A DNA stretch of 64,000 nt from Streptosporangium sp. NBC_01495 (GCF_036250735.1 NZ_CP109430.1:2418001-2482000); one strand, 5' to 3'; counted from the stretch's first letter, positions 6,958-16,582 are shown. Numbers and translations: made by a program. Notes: generated by a model not told the origin, from the sequence alone.

Positions 6958-9057
6958 GTGATACGACCCCCCCGGTTGCTGAAAGTACTGCTTGCCGCGA
7001 TCGTACTGATCCCCATCGGCCTCACCGCCGTTCCCGCCTCCGCCGACCCCGTCCCCGAGCCCGAACACCCCTGGCGTCTGGACCACTGGCCCCGGACCCA
7101 GCCCTGGCAGCAGGACGCTCCCGAGGCCGGGACCGCGCGGCGCGCCGACCCGGGTGGCCCGGCACCGATCGACCCGCAGAACTGGAAGAACCCGGACCAC
7201 ATGACGTGGGCCGACTACCGCAAGCCTCCCGGCACCAACTGGGCCGACCCCGCGGCCAAGGGGTCCAAGCGGACCTTCCGCGGCGCGCTCGTCCTGGCCG
7301 ACTATCCCAACCAGCCGTTCGTGGTCACCCAGCCCAAGGGCTCGACCGTTTTCAGGAACCCCAGCGCCGAGGCCCACGACATCCCCCGCGACCAGGTCGC
7401 CCAGTTCTACAAGGACTTCCTCAACACCCCCAACGAGCTCAACCGGGGGCACACCATCCACGAGTACTGGATGGAGGACTCGGGAGGCCGCTACGGCGTG
7501 GAGCTGACCTCGTTCGGCCCGTACCAGATGCCGGGCAAGTCGCACGAGTACGCGATGGAGTTCCAGGGTGGCACGGCCTGCCCGTCCGGCGACACCTGCA
7601 CCAAGAACATCAGGACCGACGCGCGGGCCGCGTGGGTCGGCGCCGTCGGCCAGGAGGTCCCCGCGGGCTTCGACTTCGTCTTCTACCTGAGTGCGGGGCA
7701 GGACGAGTCGGCCACCTGGCAGGAGTTCGGTCCGATCAAGTTCCCGACCAAGGAGGCGGTGACCGACGACTTCGGCCCGCCGGACCCGGCCCTGCCCAAC
7801 TGGGCCGAGACCCGCTACGTGGAGTGGACGTCCTGGGCCTCGGCCTCGTCCATCTGGCCCAACGCCGGGGGCGGATCCTCCACCCAGGCCGAGAGTTCAG
7901 GGCAGGGCGTCTACGCCCACGAGCTCAGCCACATCCTCGGCATCGGCGACAACTACAACAACCCGTTCGGGGTGCCGGCGCGCCGGGCGTACACCGGCGT
8001 CTGGGAGATGCTCAGCCGGGGCAGCTTCAACGGCCCCGGCGGCCCACACAGCCGCTGGCTGATCCCGCCCACCTCGGGCGGCTCGATGGGTGCCCAGCAC
8101 ATGCTCCGTAACAAGATCAAGCTGGAGATGGTGGACGAGGCCAACGTGCTGCGCCTGTCCAGGGAGGCGCTGGCCGAGTCGGGGCTCGTCGTGGCCAAGG
8201 TGACCGCCCGGGTGGCCCAGCCGGGACCCACCGGCCTGTCGGGGGTCAACATCGCCTTCGGGGACGGTGACCGCAGCCCGGCCTGTGGCGTGAACACCGA
8301 TCCGTTCTGCGACGGCGGCGGCTACAACAACTACACCGTCGAGGTCGTGGACAGGATGGGCGCGGACTCCTTCACCCCCGACTCCGGCGTGCTGCTGGCC
8401 AAGACCAAGAACGAGGACCGGGCGCCCTTCGAGTGGGTCGTCGACGCCAACCCGCAGGACATCGGCATGACCGACTACGTGCTGCCGGACGGCACCGCCG
8501 TGCCCATCACGGTCGGCGACTACCGCCAGCTGTCGGACGCGCTGTTCCACGCGGGCACCGACTCGGGCTCGGAGTTCGAGTACGTGGACCAGGCCAACCG
8601 GCTCCACTTCTACGTCCTCGACCTCAAGCGCGACAGCAAGGGCATCCTGTCGTACACGGTGGCGATCCGCTCCCTGGACGGCGCCGGGCCGAACAAGCGT
8701 GGCGTGAAGCTGCTCCCGTCCGTCGGCGTCCCCTCAGGAAAGGACCTGACGTCCTGCGGCTTCCCGCTGTTCAACACAGGCAGGGCCGCCCAGGCACTGG
8801 GGCAGCACCCGGAGGACGTGAGCGCCTACCTCAAGGGTGACGTCTACCGGCTGTCGGCGACCGTCGACGGACGCGGCTGGACGGCCTCGCTGCCCAACGA
8901 GCTCGCGACCGCCGACTCCGGCAAGAACACCCTGGTCACCGTGAACGCGCGACGCGGGGCGGGAGGCAGCCACCTCGCCAAGGTGACCCTCACCGCCACC
9001 TCGGAGAGCGACCCGTCCAAGAAGGCCAAGGCGACCTGCCTCGTGCTGGGGCGCTAA
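6958..9057 (+). CDS. secreted M6-family metallopeptidase (immune inhibitor A-like)
   Basis: A 699-residue exported protease. The signal peptide is clear: basic start, hydrophobic 'LLAAIVLIPIGLTAVPA', then an ASA cleavage site near residue 29. The zinc motif HELSHILGIGD starts at His321 (HExxH, with Asp331), in the M6 peptidase context 'YAHELSH'. C-terminal parts contain cysteines and beta-rich segments probably stabilising the extracellular form. The GTG start fits the promoter and the signal peptide. It is monocistronic, with a strong hairpin 22 bases after its stop. Likely role: extracellular protein degradation or self-processing; substrate unknown. Confidence 0.9.
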   Translation: MIRPPRLLKVLLAAIVLIPIGLTAVPASADPVPEPEHPWRLDHWPRTQPWQQDAPEAGTARRADPGGPAPIDPQNWKNPDHMTWADYRKPPGTNWADPAAKGSKRTFRGALVLADYPNQPFVVTQPKGSTVFRNPSAEAHDIPRDQVAQFYKDFLNTPNELNRGHTIHEYWMEDSGGRYGVELTSFGPYQMPGKSHEYAMEFQGGTACPSGDTCTKNIRTDARAAWVGAVGQEVPAGFDFVFYLSAGQDESATWQEFGPIKFPTKEAVTDDFGPPDPALPNWAETRYVEWTSWASASSIWPNAGGGSSTQAESSGQGVYAHELSHILGIGDNYNNPFGVPARRAYTGVWEMLSRGSFNGPGGPHSRWLIPPTSGGSMGAQHMLRNKIKLEMVDEANVLRLSREALAESGLVVAKVTARVAQPGPTGLSGVNIAFGDGDRSPACGVNTDPFCDGGGYNNYTVEVVDRMGADSFTPDSGVLLAKTKNEDRAPFEWVVDANPQDIGMTDYVLPDGTAVPITVGDYRQLSDALFHAGTDSGSEFEYVDQANRLHFYVLDLKRDSKGILSYTVAIRSLDGAGPNKRGVKLLPSVGVPSGKDLTSCGFPLFNTGRAAQALGQHPEDVSAYLKGDVYRLSATVDGRGWTASLPNELATADSGKNTLVTVNARRGAGGSHLAKVTLTATSESDPSKKAKATCLVLGR

Positions 9058-9078
9058 CGCCGCAGGGCGGTAGGAGAA

Positions 9079-9126
9079 CCGTTCGCGTCACCCGGGCGCC
9101 ACGAAGCGCCCAGGTGACGCGAACGG
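9079..9126 (+). terminator. strong hairpin terminator after the M6 protease gene
   Basis: Arms at 9079-9099 and 9106-9126 are 21 bases with one mismatch (a G-U pair in RNA), loop six bases. There is no U-tract, as is common for actinomycete terminators. Confidence 0.82.
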
Positions 9127-9297
9127 GGTCCGCGAACGGGTCTCCCGTGAAAAGGGTGTCCGTAAAAACGGGTTCACCGGCTGTTGGCCGTGAGAGCACG
9201 CGGCCACCGGCATTGCGTCTGGTTGAATCAATCTTGAGAGAACGCGCCGGCCGGGCGGGGACCGCGGGCGTGCCGTGGGCTTCTCCGAGGGGTGTGA

Positions 9298-11877
9298 ATG
9301 GCCGGGCCGTCGAACGTGCCTGATCAGCGTGGTTCGAAGCCGCCGAGACGCCGGATACCGCTGGCGGCGCCCGCCGCGGCCGGGATCGCCGCGGCCGTGG
9401 CCAGCGTCCTGGCGACCTCGCTGGACGTGTGGGAGCTGCCCACCGAGGCCAAGGTCGGCGTCACCGCGCTCGCCGGTCTCCTGGTCGGCCTGCTCACCTG
9501 GGCGACGACCGGCTCGCGGTCCGAGGAGCGGGGCGTCGGTGGCGCCGGAACGTCGTGGCGCCCGCCCGACCAGTGGCCGCCGGTCTCCTCGCACTTCACC
9601 GGCCGCACCGAGTCGCTGGCCGAGCTGCGCGAGGTCTTCGCCGAGCGCCGCCGCTCCCGGGACCACGCGGGGAGCGCCTCGCCGCTGGTCGTCTCGGTGT
9701 ACGGCAGGGGCGGGGTGGGCAAGTCCGTGCTCATCGCCAGGTTCGGGCACGAGATCGCCGGAAGCTTCCCCGACGGACGCCTCTACGCCGACCTGCGCGG
9801 CGAGGTGGAGGCCCCGGTCGGCCCCGAGGAGGTGCTGATCGGCTTCCTGCGCGCGCTCGGCGTTCGGCTCACCACCGACCCGGGCGGCCTGGCCGAGCTG
9901 CGCACGCTCTGGCTGACCTGGACCAAGGGCAGGCGCATCCTGATCTGCCTGGACAACGCCCACGACGGCGACCAGGTCAAGGACCTGATCCCGGCCGAGG
10001 CCGGGTGCGCGGTCATGGTCACGTCGAGGCAGCCGCTGTTCCTGCTCAACACCTACGACAAGCGGCTGTCGGTGTTCAGCGAGGCGCAGGGCGTCGAGCT
10101 GCTGGCGCGGCTGGCCGGGGACGACAGGGTCGCCGCCGACCTGGAGTCGGCCCAGGAGATCGTACGGATGTGCGACCACCTGCCGCTGGCCATCAGCATC
10201 TGCGGCGGTCGCCTGGCCACCCGGGAGAACTGGACCCTGCGCCGCCTCGCCGACGGGCTGAGGGACGAGCGCCGCCGCCTCGACCAGCTGGAGATCGGCC
10301 GCAGGCTCGACAAGAGCGTACGTGCCTCCCTGCAGCTGAGCTACGACGACTGCACCGGCCTCCAGCGCCGCCTGCTGCGCCTGCTCAGCATGGTCAGCGC
10401 CCCCGACGTGCCCGGCTGGGTGGCGGGGGAACTGCTCGCCACCTCCGAGCCCGAGGGCGCCGACCAGCTGGAGGCGCTCATCGACGCCCAGCTCGCGGAG
10501 TGCTCGGGCATCGACCTCTCCGGGGTGATGCGCTACCGGCTGCACGACCTCGTCAAGATCTTCGCCCGTGAGCTGGCGCTCTCCGACGACGACGAGAGCC
10601 ACCGCAGGGCGGCCGTCGAGCGGGTCCTGTCCGGCTACCGCCGCCGCGCGGAGGCCGCGGCCGTGGCCCGCTGGCCCCAGGACTGGGGGCGCAGGGTCAG
10701 GCCCGCCGGCACGGAGTCCGCCCCGGTGACGGTGACGCGGGCGCAGACCTCGGCGGCCGACTGGCTCAACGCCGAGCGGCTCACCCTGGTCGCCGCGATC
10801 GGCCAGGCCAGGAGCATGGAGATGTGGGAGCTGGCCTGGGGGCTCGGCCGGGCCTTCTGCTCGCTCTGCCACTCCCTGCGGGCCTACTGGTCCGACTGGC
10901 GGGCGGTCGCCGAGATCCTGTGCGAGGCCGCGGACCGGATGGGCGACCCGCGGGCGCTGGGCATCGCGCTGCTGGACCGGTCGGCGGTGGCGGGCGGGCA
11001 GGGCGGCCACCACAGCGCCACGGCGGACGCGGAGCGGGCACTGGAGATCTTCACCGACCTCGGCGAGACCTGGTGGGCGGCGCGGGCGATGCGCGCGGTC
11101 GGCATGTCCCTGTTCAACGACGGCCACCTCGACCGAGGGCAGGGCTACCTGATCGGCGCCATCACCGCCTTCAAGGGCGAGGACGACCGCTGGTGGGCGG
11201 CCAGGACCCAGCGCAACCTCGCCGAACTCCGGCTCGCCCAGCGCAGGCCCGAGGAGGCGCGGGAGTTGCTGGAGGACGCCCTGGGGGTGTTCGAGCGCGA
11301 CCGCAACCGCTACTCGGAGGCGCAGACGCTGCGCGCGTACGGCGAGGTGCTCGGCGCGACCGCCAGGGGACTGCACGCCGCCGGCGACGCCCGCGCCGCG
11401 AGTGAGGACTTCGCGCGGGCCGGTTTCAGCCTGGACCGGGCCGCCGAGATGTTCCGGCTCCGCGGGGAACTGTGGGAGGAGGCCAGGTGCCTGCGCGCGG
11501 CGGGGGAGGTCGGCAACCCGGCCAACGCGCTGCGCGAACTCACCTACGTGCGCCGGGCCACCGAGATGCTCACCGCGCTCGGCGACTCGTGGGGCGTGGC
11601 CAGGTCCGAGCTGTCGGCGGGACGCGCCCACGGGCGGCTCGGCCGTACGCGCGAGGCGCAGGAGTCGCTGCTGCGGGCGGTGCGCGACTTCGGGGAGCTG
11701 GGCGACCGGTGGTGGATGGCCAGGAGCCTGCGCTACCTGGGGGAGGCCCACCTGGATGCGGGCGACCGGCAGGCCTCGGTCGCGGCACTGCGGCAGGCCC
11801 AGGACATCTACCGCAGCCTCGGCAACCAGGCGGGGATGGGCCGCACCCTGGAACTCCTGCGCCGCGCGGAGGGCTGA
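9298..11877 (+). CDS. membrane-anchored NB-ARC ATPase with TPR repeats
   Basis: An 859-residue STAND-type protein. Two hydrophobic segments (about 21-41 and 52-70) probably form a membrane hairpin. The NB-ARC module follows: P-loop GRGGVGKS at 136-143, Walker B-like ILICLDNAHD, an RNBS-type MVTSRQPLF segment, and a GLPL-like LPLAISICGGR. From about residue 480 onward, helical repeats of TPR type recur (paired motifs such as ALEIFTDLGETWWAARAMR and LREL..GDRWWMARSLRYLGEA). No HTH or catalytic effector domain is seen. It resembles the ATPase and sensor part of AfsR/SARP proteins with a membrane anchor replacing the DNA-binding end. It probably oligomerises on ligand or partner binding; the output is unknown. 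Confidence 0.88.
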   Translation: MAGPSNVPDQRGSKPPRRRIPLAAPAAAGIAAAVASVLATSLDVWELPTEAKVGVTALAGLLVGLLTWATTGSRSEERGVGGAGTSWRPPDQWPPVSSHFTGRTESLAELREVFAERRRSRDHAGSASPLVVSVYGRGGVGKSVLIARFGHEIAGSFPDGRLYADLRGEVEAPVGPEEVLIGFLRALGVRLTTDPGGLAELRTLWLTWTKGRRILICLDNAHDGDQVKDLIPAEAGCAVMVTSRQPLFLLNTYDKRLSVFSEAQGVELLARLAGDDRVAADLESAQEIVRMCDHLPLAISICGGRLATRENWTLRRLADGLRDERRRLDQLEIGRRLDKSVRASLQLSYDDCTGLQRRLLRLLSMVSAPDVPGWVAGELLATSEPEGADQLEALIDAQLAECSGIDLSGVMRYRLHDLVKIFARELALSDDDESHRRAAVERVLSGYRRRAEAAAVARWPQDWGRRVRPAGTESAPVTVTRAQTSAADWLNAERLTLVAAIGQARSMEMWELAWGLGRAFCSLCHSLRAYWSDWRAVAEILCEAADRMGDPRALGIALLDRSAVAGGQGGHHSATADAERALEIFTDLGETWWAARAMRAVGMSLFNDGHLDRGQGYLIGAITAFKGEDDRWWAARTQRNLAELRLAQRRPEEARELLEDALGVFERDRNRYSEAQTLRAYGEVLGATARGLHAAGDARAASEDFARAGFSLDRAAEMFRLRGELWEEARCLRAAGEVGNPANALRELTYVRRATEMLTALGDSWGVARSELSAGRAHGRLGRTREAQESLLRAVRDFGELGDRWWMARSLRYLGEAHLDAGDRQASVAALRQAQDIYRSLGNQAGMGRTLELLRRAEG

Positions 11878-12028
11878 GAGCGTACGCCGGCTCCGGTCGC
11901 ACGCCGGTCCGGGAGGCGGGCGGTGTGCGGGGAAGTCGCCGCGGGATCCGGGACGTCCCCGGGCCGGTCCGTGGCCGGGTGCGGGATCCGCACACCGCGC
12001 CGTGGCCGAGACACGGAATCCGCGCGCC

Positions 12029-12096
12029 GTGTCCGTGTCCGTGTCCGTGCCGGTGCCGGTGCCGGTGCCCTGCCTGTGCCCTGCCTGTGCCGTGCC
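12029..12096. repeat. hexanucleotide tandem repeats
   Basis: A run of tccgtg units shifts into ccggtg units and then ctgcctgtgc units, just beyond the 3' end of the minus-strand gene at 12117. Simple-sequence DNA without coding sense. Confidence 0.85.
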
Positions 12097-12116
12097 GGGG
12101 GCGGAGGCCGAGGTGT

Positions 12117-12989
12117 TCAGGAGTCGGTGGCCGTCATCAGGTGCCGGGCGGCGTCGCGCGCCTCGTCGATGCTCTCGTGGAACAGCTTCTTGACCTGCTG
12201 GGCCTGCTCGGTCAGGTGCTCCAGCCCGGGGAGGGCCAGAGAGTCCTCCGCGGTCTCGGCGACCAGGGCCTCGTACCGGGGGGTCCGTTCCGCGAGCACC
12301 TGGAGCTGCCGGTAGGCGCGGTAGACGCCGTCGGCCTTGCGGACCTGCCTGGCGTACTCCTCCAGCGCGCGGATCCGCCTGGTCAGCGAGATCTCGGCGG
12401 TCTCCAGGGCCTTGACGTAGGGGGTGAAGGCCTCGGCCACCTCGGGCGGGGGCGCGCCCGGTACGAGCCGGTTGTGCTCGGCCCTCATGTCCGACAGCCG
12501 CACCAGCTTCCTGGCGATCCGCCAGGTCTGGTCGGGCAGGGTCACCGCGTTGTCGATCGTGTCGAGCAGGCGCGCCCGGTTGATCTCGGAGTCGAGGATC
12601 GTCTCGGTGGCGTCCTGCGTGCGGCGGAGCAGGTCACCGCAGTCGCCGTCGAGGTCCTCTGGCAGGATGAACCGGTCCCTGTGCTCCATGGCCACCCGGA
12701 CGCGCCGCCGCTCCCGTCGGCCCTCAGGGTCGTCGCTCAGGCCGCGCAGCGCGGAGAAGGAGATCAGGACGAGGACGGCGATGAAGCCTCCCGTGGGGCT
12801 CAGGCTCGCCATGAGCAGCAGGAGTCCGGCGATCGCCACCACCTTGACGGGATCGGGCCCCCTGCGGCGGGGGACCTGCCCCAGCCGGGCCGCGCGCAGC
12901 GCCTGCGGGCTGGCGCGTAAGACCGAGGAGATCGGGGCGGGCAGGGCCGGATCGATCAGCAGGTGCGGGGGACGTCTCCTCGGATCCAC
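12117..12989 (-). CDS. coiled-coil membrane protein of unknown function
   Basis: About 290 residues. A short proline-rich N terminus ('LPAPISSVLRASPQALRAAR') precedes two close transmembrane segments ('VVAIAGLLLLMASLSP', 'GFIAVLVLISFSAL'), and the rest is cytoplasmic, charged and helical with coiled-coil character ('LSDMRAEHNRL', 'ISLTRRIRALEEYARQ'). No enzyme motif is seen. I chose the GTG at 12989 because AGGAG stands six bases upstream; an upstream GTG at 13028 would add 13 residues without a good ribosome site. It may scaffold a membrane complex or act in stress responses; I do not recognise a named family. Confidence 0.82.
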   Translation of the reverse strand: MDPRRRPPHLLIDPALPAPISSVLRASPQALRAARLGQVPRRRGPDPVKVVAIAGLLLLMASLSPTGGFIAVLVLISFSALRGLSDDPEGRRERRRVRVAMEHRDRFILPEDLDGDCGDLLRRTQDATETILDSEINRARLLDTIDNAVTLPDQTWRIARKLVRLSDMRAEHNRLVPGAPPPEVAEAFTPYVKALETAEISLTRRIRALEEYARQVRKADGVYRAYRQLQVLAERTPRYEALVAETAEDSLALPGLEHLTEQAQQVKKLFHESIDEARDAARHLMTATDS

Positions 12990-13149
12990 GCGATCTCCTT
13001 GTGATGGGGTACCGGCGGGTCCTTCCACTGTCTCTCATGGAGGGAGAAATGACGCATTTACGGATGCCGTATGAGGACATCGGTAATTACGGAAACCGGT
13101 GTCGGGTGTTAACTGCCCACGCGTAAAGGGACGTATAAACTCCAAGGTG

Positions 13150-13950
13150 ATGAACGACTTCACGCGTTGGATCGATCTTGAAGGTGCCGTCAACGTCCGC
13201 GACCTCGGCGGGCTCGCCACGGTGGACGGCGGGACCACACGCTTCGGCCGGATCTACCGGTCGGACAACCTGCAGGGACTGACCGGACGGGATGTCCGGC
13301 GGCTCGTCGCCGAGCTGAAGCTCCGCAACGTCGTCGACCTGCGCTCGGGGCCCGAGGTACGCCTGGAGGGGCCGGGGCCGCTCACCGAGGTGCCGGAGGT
13401 GAACATCCACCACCTCACCCTGTTCGCCGAGGGCGGCGTGTACACCGACGTCGACGCCGACACCATCGAGGCCGACAAGGTGCTGCCCTGGACCGAGGAG
13501 CGGATCGAGGAGGACCTCGCCGAGCTCCGGGTGACCGGCTTCTACTACGGCTACCTCCGCGACCGCCCCGACTCGGTCCTGGCCGCCCTGCGCGCCATGG
13601 CCCTCGACGAGGGGGCCGCCATCGTCCACTGCGCGGCGGGCAAGGACCGCACCGGTGTCGTGTGCGCCCTCGCGCTCGAGGTCGCCGGCGCCACCCGCGA
13701 GGCGATCGTCACCGACTACGTCGCCACGGGCGACCGCCTGGAGGGCATCCTGGCGCGGCTGCGCTCCAGCGACACCTACCGCGACGACCTCGACACCCGC
13801 CCGGCCGAGGACCACCGCCCGAGGTCCGAGTACATCGAGCAGTTCCTGGGCGTCCTCGACGACCGGTTCGGCGGACCGCTGGAGTGGCTCGCCTCGCACG
13901 GCTGGAGCGAGACCGACTCGCGGATCCTCCGCGCCCGGCTGCGCGACTAG
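13150..13950 (+). CDS. tyrosine-protein phosphatase (DSP/PTP-like)
   Basis: A 266-residue cytoplasmic phosphatase. The signature HCAAGKDRTG (Cx5R loop, nucleophile Cys161) and the N-terminal 'NVRDLGGLATVDGGTTRFGR' and YRSDNL blocks define the PtpB/Y_phosphatase3 family, which dephosphorylates phosphotyrosine and sometimes phosphoinositides. The lysine after AAG (AAGKDR) is typical of lipid-phosphatase-like members. A TATAAA box at 13134-13139 sits just upstream, so ATG 13150 or the GTG at 13147 may start a leaderless message. Its stop overlaps the stop of the convergent oxidoreductase gene by four bases. Confidence 0.93.
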   Translation: MNDFTRWIDLEGAVNVRDLGGLATVDGGTTRFGRIYRSDNLQGLTGRDVRRLVAELKLRNVVDLRSGPEVRLEGPGPLTEVPEVNIHHLTLFAEGGVYTDVDADTIEADKVLPWTEERIEEDLAELRVTGFYYGYLRDRPDSVLAALRAMALDEGAAIVHCAAGKDRTGVVCALALEVAGATREAIVTDYVATGDRLEGILARLRSSDTYRDDLDTRPAEDHRPRSEYIEQFLGVLDDRFGGPLEWLASHGWSETDSRILRARLRD

Positions 13951-15017
13951 GGGTTCTCCAGGACGACGACCCGGCGCTCGGCGGCCGAGCGCCGGGCGGC
14001 CTCCAGCACGGTGAGAGCCTCGACGACCTCCTCCGGGGCGACCGGTGGCGGGGCGCCCTCGTGCAGGCACGCCAGCACGGCCCGGTAGAAGCCGGCGTAG
14101 GCGCCGCGCTCCGTGGGGACGATGCGGACATCGTCGCTGACATCGCCGGAACCGCCGCCGTCCGCGCCGAGGGTGCCCCAGCGCTCGGGCGGCTCCTCGC
14201 CGAAACCGGGGGAGGCGGGCGTCAGACCGGCGCGCAGCTGCTCCTCCTGCACGTCCAGGCCGTACTTCAGGTATCCCGCCCGCGAGCCCAGCACCCGGAA
14301 GCGGGGGCCCGGCCGGGAGGCGACCGAACTCGTCCACAGGTGGGAGCGGGCCCCGCCCGCGTGGGAGACGGCGATGAAGGTGTCGTCGTCGGCGTTCACC
14401 CCGGAACGGCGCACGTCCGACTCGGCGTAGACGTCGACGGCCGGGCCGAGCAGCCGCAAGGCCTGGTCGACCAAGTGGCTGCCGAGGTCGTACAGCAGCC
14501 CGGCGACCTCCTCGGTCCCGCCCGTCTCGCGCCAGCCGCCCTTCGGCACCGGCCGCCAGCGTTCGAAACGCGACTCGAACCGGTTGACCTCGCCCAGCTC
14601 GCCCTCCGCGACCAGGCGCCCGAGCGTCAGGAAGTCGCCGTCCCAGCGCCGGTTCTGGAACACGGTCAGCATCAGGCCGAGATCGCGCGCCAGGTCCGCC
14701 AGACCGCGCGCCTCCGCGGCGGTCGCGGCCAGCGGCTTGTCCACCACCACCGGCAGGCCCGCCTTCAGCGCGGCCTCCGCCAGCGGGACGTGCGTACGGT
14801 TGGGGGAGGCGATCACGACCAGGTCGACGGAGTCCCACAGCTCGGCGGCGTCCCCGGCCACCCGCGCGCCGTACTTGCCCGAGACCTCGGCGGCCCGCTC
14901 CGGATCACCGGTGACCACCGCCGACAGCCTCAGCCCCGGCGTCGCGGAGATCAGCGGGGCGTGGAAGAACGCCCCGGCCACCCCGTACCCGACGAGACCG
15001 ACGCGCAGGTCGGTCAT
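13947..15017 (-). CDS. Gfo/Idh/MocA-family oxidoreductase
   Basis: A 356-residue NAD(P)-dependent dehydrogenase. The N-terminal Rossmann fold begins with 'LRVGLVGYGVAGAFFHAPL' and includes the family motif VVDKPLAATAAEA (the EKP-equivalent DKP lysine) around residues 91-103. The C-terminal alpha/beta domain begins near residue 125 and contains YDLGSHLVDQALRL, which carries the catalytic-region histidine. Such enzymes oxidise sugars, inositols or similar polyols. The gene ends tail-to-tail with the phosphatase, and the PAC2 gene lies 91 bases upstream on the same strand, with a 12-bp repeat (gtgcccgactcc) in the gap. Substrate unknown. Confidence 0.93.
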   Translation of the reverse strand: MTDLRVGLVGYGVAGAFFHAPLISATPGLRLSAVVTGDPERAAEVSGKYGARVAGDAAELWDSVDLVVIASPNRTHVPLAEAALKAGLPVVVDKPLAATAAEARGLADLARDLGLMLTVFQNRRWDGDFLTLGRLVAEGELGEVNRFESRFERWRPVPKGGWRETGGTEEVAGLLYDLGSHLVDQALRLLGPAVDVYAESDVRRSGVNADDDTFIAVSHAGGARSHLWTSSVASRPGPRFRVLGSRAGYLKYGLDVQEEQLRAGLTPASPGFGEEPPERWGTLGADGGGSGDVSDDVRIVPTERGAYAGFYRAVLACLHEGAPPPVAPEEVVEALTVLEAARRSAAERRVVVLENP

Positions 15018-15107
15018 CGCGCGTCCAGGGCGCCGCGGACGTGCCCGACTCCGTGCCCGACTCCGTGCCCGGCGGGACCGATGTGCCGGACGGGACCGAC
15101 GCCGAGA

Positions 15108-16016
15108 TCAGTCACCGCGCTGCTCGTCACGCTCGGCCAGGAACGCCTCGAACTGGGCGGCGAGCTCGTCGCCGGTCGGCATCTCCGAGGGCTCGGCCAT
15201 CAGGCTCTCGCGCTCGGAGCCCGCCGCGAACGCGTCGTACTGCTGCTCCAGGCCGGTGATGGCGGTGGAAAGCTCCTGGGAGGCCTGGATCTGCTCGGCG
15301 ATCTCGGCGTCGGTCTTCTCCGCGGCCTCGCGCAGGCTCTCCAGCGGGAACACCAGCCCGGTGCTCTTGGTGACCGCCTCCAGCGCGGTCACCGCGGCCG
15401 ACGGGTATTCGGCCTGGGCCAGGTAGTGCGGGACGTGCACGGCGTAGCCGAGGGCGTCGCGCCCCTTGCCGCCGAGCCGGAACTCGATCAGCGCGGCCAC
15501 GCTGCCGGGCACCTGGACCTTGCCGAAGGCGCTGCTCTGGCCGGTGACCAGCTCGGGGCGGCTGGCGTGGCCGGTGACGCCCAGCGGGCGGGTGTGCGGG
15601 ACGGCCATCGGGATGCCGTGGGTGGTCACCAGCCTGCCGACGTTCAGCCGGGTGGCCAGCGTGTCGACGGCGGCGGTGAACAGCTCCCACTCGCGGTCGG
15701 GCTCGGGGCCGCTGAGCAGCAGGAACGGGGTTCCCGTGGTGTCGTGGGCCAGGTGCAGCAGGAGCTCGGGACTCTCCAGGGCCACCCAGCGGTCGGTGTC
15801 GAAGGTCATGGTGGGCCGCCGGGAGCGATAGTCCAGCAGACGGTCCACGTCAAAGGTCGCCACGACCCGGTGCTCCAGCTCGTCGAGCAGGTGGGTGATG
15901 GCGAGTCGTCCGGCGCCGCCCGCGTCCACGAACCCGTCGAAGTGGTAGAGCAGCACCGGATCGGTCAGCTCAGGGACGTCTCCGCTGAGCCGGTAGAGAT
16001 CCGTCGGGTCGAACAC
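15108..16016 (-). CDS. PAC2-family protein (proteasome assembly chaperone-like)
   Basis: A 302-residue protein of the PAC2/DUF75 family, named for proteasome assembly chaperone 2, conserved in actinobacteria that carry a 20S proteasome. Typical features are 'PVLLYHFDGFVDAGGAG' near the N terminus, 'SPELLLHLAHDTTGTPFLLL' in the middle, and a charged helical C terminus. The GTG at 16016 gives the family N terminus 'FDPTDLYRL', with AAAGG upstream; the frame is open further but non-homologous. It is divergent from the ankyrin gene. A role in proteasome biology in bacteria is suggested by the family name only. Confidence 0.9.
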   Translation of the reverse strand: MFDPTDLYRLSGDVPELTDPVLLYHFDGFVDAGGAGRLAITHLLDELEHRVVATFDVDRLLDYRSRRPTMTFDTDRWVALESPELLLHLAHDTTGTPFLLLSGPEPDREWELFTAAVDTLATRLNVGRLVTTHGIPMAVPHTRPLGVTGHASRPELVTGQSSAFGKVQVPGSVAALIEFRLGGKGRDALGYAVHVPHYLAQAEYPSAAVTALEAVTKSTGLVFPLESLREAAEKTDAEIAEQIQASQELSTAITGLEQQYDAFAAGSERESLMAEPSEMPTGDELAAQFEAFLAERDEQRGD

Positions 16017-16118
16017 CGTTTTCCAGCCTTTCGTCGGTCGTCTCTTCAGCTCAACCCGTGTGGGGTCCGCTGAATTCCGCCTGCCCTCGGCGATCACACG
16101 GCACCCTACCGGGGCACA

Positions 16119-16511
16119 ATGGGTCACATGCAGCCTGACCCTGAGCTTGAGGAGTTCGCAACCCGTCTGTTCGATCTGGCGAGAACCGGCGAGACGGAGC
16201 GGCTCCGCGCCTACGTCGAGGCCGGGGTTTCGGCCGATCTCACCAACGACAGGGGCGACACCCTGCTGATGCTCGCCGCCTACCACGGCCACGCCGGGAC
16301 GGTCCGGGCGCTGGCCGAGCTGGGCGCCGACCCCGGCAGGGCCAACGACCGGGGGCAGACGCCGCTGGCGGGCGCGGTGTTCAAGAAGGAACCCGGTGTG
16401 ATCAGGGCACTTCTGGAGGCCGGGGCCGATCCGAACGCCGGAACCCCCTCGGCGGCGGACGCGGCCCGGATGTTCGGCCAGGACGAATACCTGAAATGGT
16501 TCGAGAGATAA
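16119..16511 (+). CDS. ankyrin-repeat protein
   Basis: A 130-residue small cytoplasmic protein built of about three ankyrin repeats: 'NDRGDTLLMLAAYHGHAGTV', then 'NDRGQTPLAGAVFKKEPGVI', with capping helices. It should act as a protein-binding module. ATG 16119 is used; another ATG at 16128 is equally possible. It is separated from the divergent PAC2 gene by about 100 bases. Partner unknown. Confidence 0.9.
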   Translation: MGHMQPDPELEEFATRLFDLARTGETERLRAYVEAGVSADLTNDRGDTLLMLAAYHGHAGTVRALAELGADPGRANDRGQTPLAGAVFKKEPGVIRALLEAGADPNAGTPSAADAARMFGQDEYLKWFER

Positions 16512-16535
16512 GTCAGAAACCGCGATATTCAGGTG

Positions 16536-16554
16536 TTTCCTGACGTATAGGAAA
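16536..16554. promoter_or_regulatory. inverted repeat upstream of the terpene cyclase gene
   Basis: TTTCCT-N7-AGGAAA, 28 bases before the terpene cyclase start and overlapping a TATAGG -10-like hexamer. The position suggests an operator; the cognate regulator is unknown. Confidence 0.35.
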
Positions 16555-16582
16555 ACAGGCGTCCTTCGGCCATCCTTGGGGA

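Noticed and set aside
9088..11751. 887-residue minus-strand ORF opposite the NB-ARC gene
   Set aside because: It is antisense to a gene with clear P-loop and TPR motifs, and its own translation is low-complexity (repeated G/R/A) without any domain.
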